A stretch of DNA of 64,000 bases, taken from assembly GCA_963680875.1 (NCBI GenBank), contig OY804589.1, positions 19,612,413-19,676,412 of the forward strand, read 5' to 3'. The translations under genes and the position numbers were made by a program. The notes below the pieces were generated by a model, which saw only the letters and a list, made by a program, of their open reading frames with translations, was not told the DNA's origin and did not search any database. Of this stretch, positions 58,006 through 64,000 are shown piece after piece (the first letter of the stretch is position 1; each line of letters starts with the position of its first letter). This stretch comes from Bathymodiolus brooksi (lineage: Eukaryota; Mollusca; Bivalvia; Mytilida; Modiolidae).

Positions 58006-58092
58006 GTGATTCTTGAAGTTTTTCTAAATTGGTGATATAAATATGATCTATTAATGTTTTTGATTCTTTTGTCACTCTAGTTGGTTCATTTA

Positions 58093-59739
58093 CTATTTGT
58101 TTAAGATTGTAAGTTTCAAGAATAGACAACCATTTTTGTGATGGTTTATAGGGGGCATGTTAAAATCACCTGTTAAAATAATATCAGAATTGAACGAAAT
58201 TGCATTGTTTAGTTCAAACTCAAATTTGTCAATCCATTCAACTAGTTCACTAGGTTTCCTATAGACAAAACATAATAAAAAGGATCTTTTATGACATGGT
58301 TTAATTTCAAACCACATTGTTTCTATATTACTCATTTCAAGATCTAGTTTTCTTTTATATTCTAAATTTTCTGATATGTATGCTAACCAGCGACCACCAC
58401 AATTTTCTGTTCTATCCTTTCTCTCCTGTACAAACCCATTAATATTCAGAGAGTCATTTGAAATATTCTGATGAAAAAAAGTTTCACAAAAGCCAATAAT
58501 ATCAGGAGGGTATTTAGATTGCAATAAATTGTTTTTTGTTTCATCAAACTTACTTTCCATTCTATTTACATTATGTGAACAAATTTTAATACCTTTAGTG
58601 TTTTTAAAACCATATATATTAAAAGTATCATTCTGTTTGTTATTAGGTGTAATAAAAGACATAAGAAAAATTGCATTTAAACAAGAAATATTTACAATAT
58701 AAAATGCAAAAATCATGGTTAGAAAATGGTCAATAAAAATGACCACATGGTCATTTGAGAATTCATCATAATTACATTCCTGTACATTATCAATAAGCAT
58801 ATTAGCATCAGAAGATGATATAAGTATTTGATTTGTGGCCACCTGTAGAGATTGTTCAATAAATCTAACCCCAGGGACATGACTTGATACATTACATCTA
58901 TTAATACAAGATAAGGAAGATGGCATAGATGAGACAGTGGACACACATGGAGAATTGTTTAATGGTTTTTTCTGGTTTTTATTAGCTGAAGATGTTGACA
59001 GTAAGCCTCTATTCTTATCTAAACCATTAATTGTCTGGCAATAAAATTTTTCCAATAAACATGTGCATTGGTAATTATTACAATTTAAACAAATAGTATT
59101 GGGCATATCAAAGGGATTTAATGTTTTAGAGATATGTAATGAATCAGCTGTATATAGGGCTAACTCTTTTCTACTGCCATTACAATTTGTATTAATTACT
59201 TCAGAAGATGACAAAGATTGCACATTGGGAGCCTCCTGTTGAGGGTGGACAATAGGATTGTTATTTATATTCATTGTATAATCTTCATCAGTTTTTATTT
59301 CCTCATGTGTTTTATTAAGTGGAAGTAAGCAATTTCTTGATCTTTTATCAGTTAATTTACATATGCATGGACAAATGTCACAATTAGGACAAAACAGATA
59401 TAAACTTTCAAATAAATTGTGTGTGGGGATTGAAAGCTGTAAGGCATTCTCTTCTTTGCCATTTTCCTTAAATAAAACATTTCCTTGACGAACAGCATAT
59501 AAACAGGACAATATTATAACATAAGTAAATATATACACAATAAAGATATCAGTAGAATTGGCCTCAGGGAACTGATACAGTACACTATTATTACATGATG
59601 CAATGATTTCTTCAGAGGATGGCACGGTGACCTGCTGTGTTTGCTTGATCTTATAATTTGTTGCTTTTTTATCACTAATAGAAATATTTTGTACATTGTT
59701 TATTCTTCTGTCAGGGGTTTTATTTTTCATAATTGACAT
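58093..59739 (-). pseudogene. LINE ORF2, N-terminal extension and endonuclease
   Basis: The first about 380 codons hold two hydrophobic segments (IFIVYIFTYVIILSCLYAV; IFIDHFLTMIFAFYIVNISC) and Cys clusters (CPNCDICPCICKL; CLNCNNYQCTCLL). The endonuclease follows: ICSHNVNRMESKFDE, IIGFCETFFH and IILTGDFNMP. A frameshift after GDFNMPP ends it. The long N-terminal extension is unusual for this family. Confidence 0.82.
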
Positions 59740-59941
59740 ACGTGATCTAATTGGATGATTAATCTTAATAGGATCAACAATAATGTTATCAGTGGCATGA
59801 CATGAACAGTGGAGATTATCACAATGGAAGCATATTAAATTTAGTGTTTCAAAAACTTTTGATATATTTATATTAAAATTTGAAGCAGATTGTTGAAATT
59901 ATAAAGGGTAAATTTAAGGCTTTGTCATCTTTGCCATCTTC

Positions 59942-60229
59942 CTAACATGAATAAAGCTCACAAAATTTTTCTTTATGCCCATATTTACCACAGGAATAAC
60001 ACAAGACTGCCTGTGTATGTCTACATGTTTGTTTGTTATGTCCACCTTCACCACAATAAAAACAGTACCATCTTGTTGCCTCACGCTGTTGCATAATTGT
60101 TGCACAAATGTTTATATTGTGTAGGAAAGTTGAGGTTCCTTTCTTGGAGAGTTGTATTCCATCATGATGAAAAAGTTGTTGCTTAACATATCCATGTCTA
60201 TCATTAAATACCTTGGTGTGGTCTATCAT
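59942..60229 (-). pseudogene. LINE ORF1, C-terminal zinc knuckles
   Basis: It reads DHTKVFNDRHGYVKQQLF, then DGIQLSKKGTSTFLHNI, which corresponds to block V of an SGNH esterase (Gln where His is usual), then CFYCGEGGHNKQTC and CYSCGKYGHKEKFC. It is separated from the rest of ORF1 by the 25-bp repeat array. Confidence 0.85.
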
Positions 60230-60772
60230 TAAATACCTTGGTGTGGTCTATCATTAAATACCTTGGTGTGGTCTATCATTAAATACCTTGGTGTGGTCTA
60301 TCATTAAATACCTTGGTGTGGTCTATCATTAAATACCTTGGTGTGGTCTATCATTAAATACCTTGGTGTGGTCTATCATTAAATACCTTGGTGTGGTCTA
60401 TCATTAAATACCTTGGTGTGGTCTATCATTAAATACCTTGGTGTGGTCTATCATTAAATACCTTGGTGTGGTCTATCATTAAATACCTTGGTGTGGTCTA
60501 TCATTAAATACCTTGGTGTGGTCTATCATTAAATACCTTGATGTGGTCTATCATTAAATACCTTGGTGTGGTCTATCATTAAATACCTTGGTGTGGTCTA
60601 TCATTAAATACCTTGGTGTGGTCTATCATTAAATACCTTGGTGTGGTCTATCATTAAATACCTTGGTGTGGTCTATCATTAAATACCTTGGTGTGGTCTA
60701 TCATTAAATACCTTGGTGTGGTCTATCATTAAATACCTTGGTGTGGTCTATCATTAAATACCTTGGTGTGGT
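60198..60772. repeat. 25-bp minisatellite, exactly 23 copies, inside LINE ORF1
   Basis: The unit CTATCATTAAATACCTTGGT-GTGGT repeats over 575 bp with essentially one visible variant (near 60541, ATGTGG for GTGTGG). One unit is part of the ancestral ORF1 (it encodes DHTKVFND), so the array arose in place. Since 25 is not a multiple of three, the array also shifts the frame. Confidence 0.97.
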
Positions 60773-62101
60773 CTATGAATTGTTGTTGTCACATAGATCA
60801 TCAAGTATCATATTTAATGGTTGAACATTTGTTCTATATCTGAGAGGTACCCCAGACACCATCAACACAGTTTCCATCTTTGATTTAGCTCTAAGGAGGT
60901 ATACTAGAGATTGATAGTTTTCATAAATGGAATCTAAAGAATAACCATTGCTAAAGTCATTACCTCCAATGTGAATGATGATTGTTTTGTACACTGAAAA
61001 GTCCCTTTTTTCAATAATGTTGATTAAAGTATTTATATCTGCACCACGATTAGTACACACACCAGTATGTATCAGCCCCCTTGTCTTAATTCCCTTAAGA
61101 ATAGAACTTCCAATTATTAATGTTTTAGTATTGTGATCTTTTGGCTTTGGTACATTTGTTGCTTTACTTTTCTCATTTTGACTAAAAACTGAATTCGGCT
61201 TTGGTATATTTGTTGCTTTACCTTTCTCAGTTTGACAATGACTAGAAACTGAATTCTTTTCAATATTTTTATAAATCTGAGTAGAAATAGCTTTAACAGA
61301 CAGACTTGAAGTTTCTGTATGTCTGCTTACAGTTTTATTGTCTTCGGTTTGTGATGAAGAATCCACATATTGAACACTAGGTTGTGTTTGCTGATGCACC
61401 GGGTCACATTTTTTGTTAACTTTGTCTTGGAGGGAGATGATGATTTCCCTTAGGTTTTTTATTTCCTGTTGTAAGCTACTAATAACGGGATCTATTTTTG
61501 CTGTCACATCACTAACATTTAAATCATCTTTTCCAATTGGTGTAGAAGTTTGTGTTATAAATCTATCAGAAAAAGATGGAAAGTTGTCATGTTTAACTTG
61601 CTTTGGATATGTTTCTATATCATCTGATGTGTCATGTTGCAAGCTAACATCTTGACCATTGGTAACAGGAATTGTTATATTGTTTGAATTTGACAAAGAA
61701 TCAATATCAGTATGTAATTGTTTTGCAAGATTTGAAAAGTGTTCATTAAACCAATATGTACATGCTTTACCTTGGATGTGTAGTTTCAAATTTGATAGAT
61801 GTAGATGAAGAACAAGTTTGTCTCCACCAAAATTAATTAAATACACTAATCCATTCTGACCACGGTCATCAAATAAACCTTTGCTATAGTTGGTAAAGAG
61901 GATATTTTCAAAGAGATGATACACTTCTTCATCTTTAAATGTAATGACATAGGAAAGTGTCCTGTTGGTAAAATCCTCAACTGTGTATAAATCACAACTG
62001 TTTAAATAACACTTATCATCTGGTGTAGTATCATTTGAAAAACCAGAAAAATCACCAATAAAAGAAGTTATATTCCTTAAAAATGATGCTGTTAGTTCCA
62101 T
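60773..62101 (-). pseudogene. LINE ORF1, N-terminal and esterase-like region
   Basis: It starts MELTASFLRNITSFIGDF. A central coiled-coil stretch (VISSLQQEIKNLREIIISLQ) is followed by KTLIIGSSILKGI (block I with the catalytic-like Ser), GVCTNRGADINTL and IHIGGNDFSNG (block III GGND), as in the esterase domain of CR1-type ORF1 proteins. It ends at a TAG at the border of the minisatellite. Confidence 0.88.
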
Positions 62102-62238
62102 ATTTTATGAGAATATAATATGATCACTAATATCCTGATCATAATAGAAATCATTGAATATATCCATAGTATCCATATTATCATTAATTAGTAGGAGCTC
62201 ATATAAACAGTCTTATCAGTTCGACAATCTGCTAGAAA

Positions 62239-62371
62239 GGGTGGTGTGTGTGGAAATTTACGCCTCTTTACTACGTGAAAAGCATAGAAATATAGAATCG
62301 ATTTCTGACGGAGCTTAATTTTCACATGGTTTAACGTGTCGGAGTTTGCAAAGTAGATTCAAATGTTTATA
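62239..62371. repeat. Foldback element, outer piece of right arm
   Basis: It is the reverse complement of 55168-55300 with about 90 percent visible identity (AAGCATAGAAATATAGAATC, GGAGCTTAATTTTCAC). It borders the right arm of the long inverted repeat. Confidence 0.87.
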
Positions 62372-62389
62372 GTGATAACTCATTAGAAC

Positions 62390-62590
62390 AACAATGTACG
62401 TAGAATATGTCGCTCCATTGGGCACAGTATACCGACTCCGAGCCAACTAGTTGTTGCCTTTATTCTTTACCGATATGTGTTTATATCACTTTTATAGGTT
62501 TGATCCCATATCTATCGAACAGACGATACACCCATGTAGATCTACGGCACTTGATACGATTACGCTAACCATTTCACTATCGTAACTCAG
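62390..62590 (-). repeat. SINE family A copy (degenerate)
   Basis: It is the mate of 1590-1806; the SINE tail expected beyond 62371 is replaced by the foldback element. Confidence 0.6.
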
Positions 62591-63289
62591 TATTGCTTGT
62601 TTATTATGATAACTAACCTTCTTGTTACGTTCGAATATGTCGGAAAACAGAAAATGCATTATCTGTTTCATAATAGCAATTTATTAAAGTTCGTTTTCAA
62701 ACATATATAAATATATATCTCTATATTTAACTTTTATTAGACTTGAATGTATTTAGATTTGTAAATATATTATAATAAATGAAATAATGGATTTGTATCC
62801 AGATGTAAATGAACAGGAGATTGGTCAGGGATGAATCTATCTTATTAAAATTAGATTTCGTCACGTACTTTTTCTCCTCATCATCCCACCGCCATTTCAT
62901 TCACAAATGGTATCTGGAAAAGACTTATATCAAGCTTGCGTATTTGTTTTCTAGACTTCTATTAATTTATCAGAACTTCGAAAAAGGGGAATAACTGGAA
63001 TAGTATTTTTTAAAGTATTGTTGAGGTAGCAAATTGTGATGGCTATCATTTGGAACAACTCTGTGGTTTAGGAAAATTTCATTTCAAATGATAAAAAGTA
63101 GCTTGATTTTATTGTGTCTCAGATTCATCAAACACCGGATTTAACTATGATTGGATTTTTGCCAATCAGACAGATGTCAGCGTACTAGTATCTGACAAAA
63201 TAAATCAGTAAACAAATGCCAACATATTCCTTCTGTATAGAAGATCATAGAATATATATTTACGGTATTAAATTTATTTCTACTAGGGT

Positions 63290-63470
63290 TATGGATAGGG
63301 CTATGGTGTTTAACCACCGATCTGTTGCAAGCCACTGAAAAACTTTATCATATAATGTTGTATCTAGTAAACTTCGCCATTAGAGGGATTGAAAATCACA
63401 ACTTTAGTGGTGATAAGGTAGTTCTAAATCCATCTACCTTACGATCACGACGACGGCTGCCCCTATTTTT
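63290..63470 (-). repeat. SINE family B copy
   Basis: CTATGGTGTTTAAC tail, ACTGAAAAACTTTATCATAT, and a head ending TACGATCACGACGACGGCTG. Part of the body is deleted. Confidence 0.65.
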
Positions 63471-63834
63471 CTATTAAAATGTAATGACAGATGAAAAAAA
63501 GAAAGCTTGTAGATAATTAATAATTCATGAAGTAAATGTCAGTTACATTGAGTAAAGTGATATTTAATAAATGTTAAATATTACAAAATAACGAATATAC
63601 ACATTTCAGCAAACACAAATGGGGGGTTCAGCCATTTATATAGTTTATCATTTGACCGAGTAAAGCAACGAAGAAAGTGTATTATATATATCGAACATCA
63701 AAGAAAAAAAGCTCAAAGAGGTACCAAAAGGAGAGTGATAATATTATACCTGATCGCGACACGAATAAATAAGCAAACTGGTTATAATATTTTCTAACGC
63801 CAAACAAGGTTTCAGAACTGATTAAAATATTAAA

Positions 63835-63886
63835 ATGTTGGGACTAATTTTATTACTGGTTTTCAAAGTTTGCTCATCAATCGATG
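63835..63886 (+). CDS. Signal-peptide first exon of a gene running right out of the window
   Basis: ATG opens MLGLILLLVFKVCSSID plus one base, followed by a perfect GTAAGT donor. A hydrophobic core and small residues before the end fit a secretory signal peptide. The phase-1 end is compatible with Ig-type exons such as those of the phosphatase at 51-54.5 kb; the link is an inference, and the following exons lie outside. Confidence 0.6.
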
Positions 63887-64000
63887 GTAAGTGGTTAATT
63901 AGAAAGACAAGTATTTGTAATTTATCAAATATTATGTAATATAAACACATGCAGAATATCCCCATAGACATGTACAGCTTTTTAAAACCTTTCATTTGAA

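Larger units (their letters stand above)
55582..62233 (-). mobile_element. Nearly full-length CR1/Jockey-like LINE
   Basis: On the minus strand it runs from a 5' leader near 62233 through ORF1 (esterase-like domain plus two CCHC knuckles), ORF2 (endonuclease and RT), to a 3' tail of ATT repeats at 55582-55605. Both sides carry AGAAA (55577-55581 and 62234-62238), a probable target-site duplication, because removing the element restores the foldback arm. A few frameshifts and the minisatellite in ORF1 make it inactive as given, but it is young. Confidence 0.92.
62371..64000. repeat. Right arm of the long inverted repeat
   Basis: Inverted copy of 50-1806, with the same order of SINE A head, unique block, SINE B and signal-peptide exon. 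It runs to the edge of the window. Confidence 0.85.

Overview
The window is about 64 kb of AT-rich, intron-rich, repeat-dense animal DNA. It is most likely from a marine bivalve mollusc, possibly a mussel-type genome. That is inferred from the mixture of tRNA-derived SINEs, Penelope-like and LINE elements and a molluscan-style receptor phosphatase; no species marker is present. There are no bacterial features.

The main host gene lies on the minus strand from about 54.48 kb down to 16.88 kb. I reconstructed 23 coding exons by splice sites, reading-frame phase and domain homology. They encode a receptor-type protein tyrosine phosphatase with three Ig domains, two thrombospondin type 1 (TSP1) repeats, one transmembrane helix, a juxtamembrane region, an apparently active PTP domain (D1: [20 protein letters not shown]-terminal Gln loop) and a degenerate PTP domain (D2: catalytic Cys and WPD lost). 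Nearly all junction phases agree. There are three exceptions: no first (signal peptide) exon was found upstream of Ig1; one TSP1 exon carries a frameshifting indel; and an exon seems to be missing in D2.

Left of this gene (2.5-13.3 kb) is a retroelement graveyard: a decayed Ty3/gypsy element, a 5'-truncated LINE split by a MITE, and a Penelope-like element (PLE) with a 5' inversion, a GIY-YIG-type endonuclease and a candidate hammerhead ribozyme at its 3' end. Tandem SINE copies follow. The phosphatase introns hold many SINEs, other dispersed repeats, reverse transcriptase and Tc1 transposase fragments, and several minisatellites (48-bp, 74-bp, 45-bp and 467-bp units). They also hold a broken, intron-containing C2H2 zinc-finger gene sandwiched between about 2.2-kb direct repeats.

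Right of the gene (55.2-62.4 kb), a nearly full-length CR1/Jockey-like LINE is inserted into one arm of a foldback element. Its ORF1 has an esterase-like domain in which exactly 23 copies of a 25-bp minisatellite have expanded.

The two ends of the window are inverted copies of each other (about 50-1806 and 62371-64000). Each carries a homologous signal-peptide first exon pointing out of the window. The right copy has an intact GTAAGT donor; the left donor is mutated to AT. This suggests a rearranged cluster of related receptor genes.
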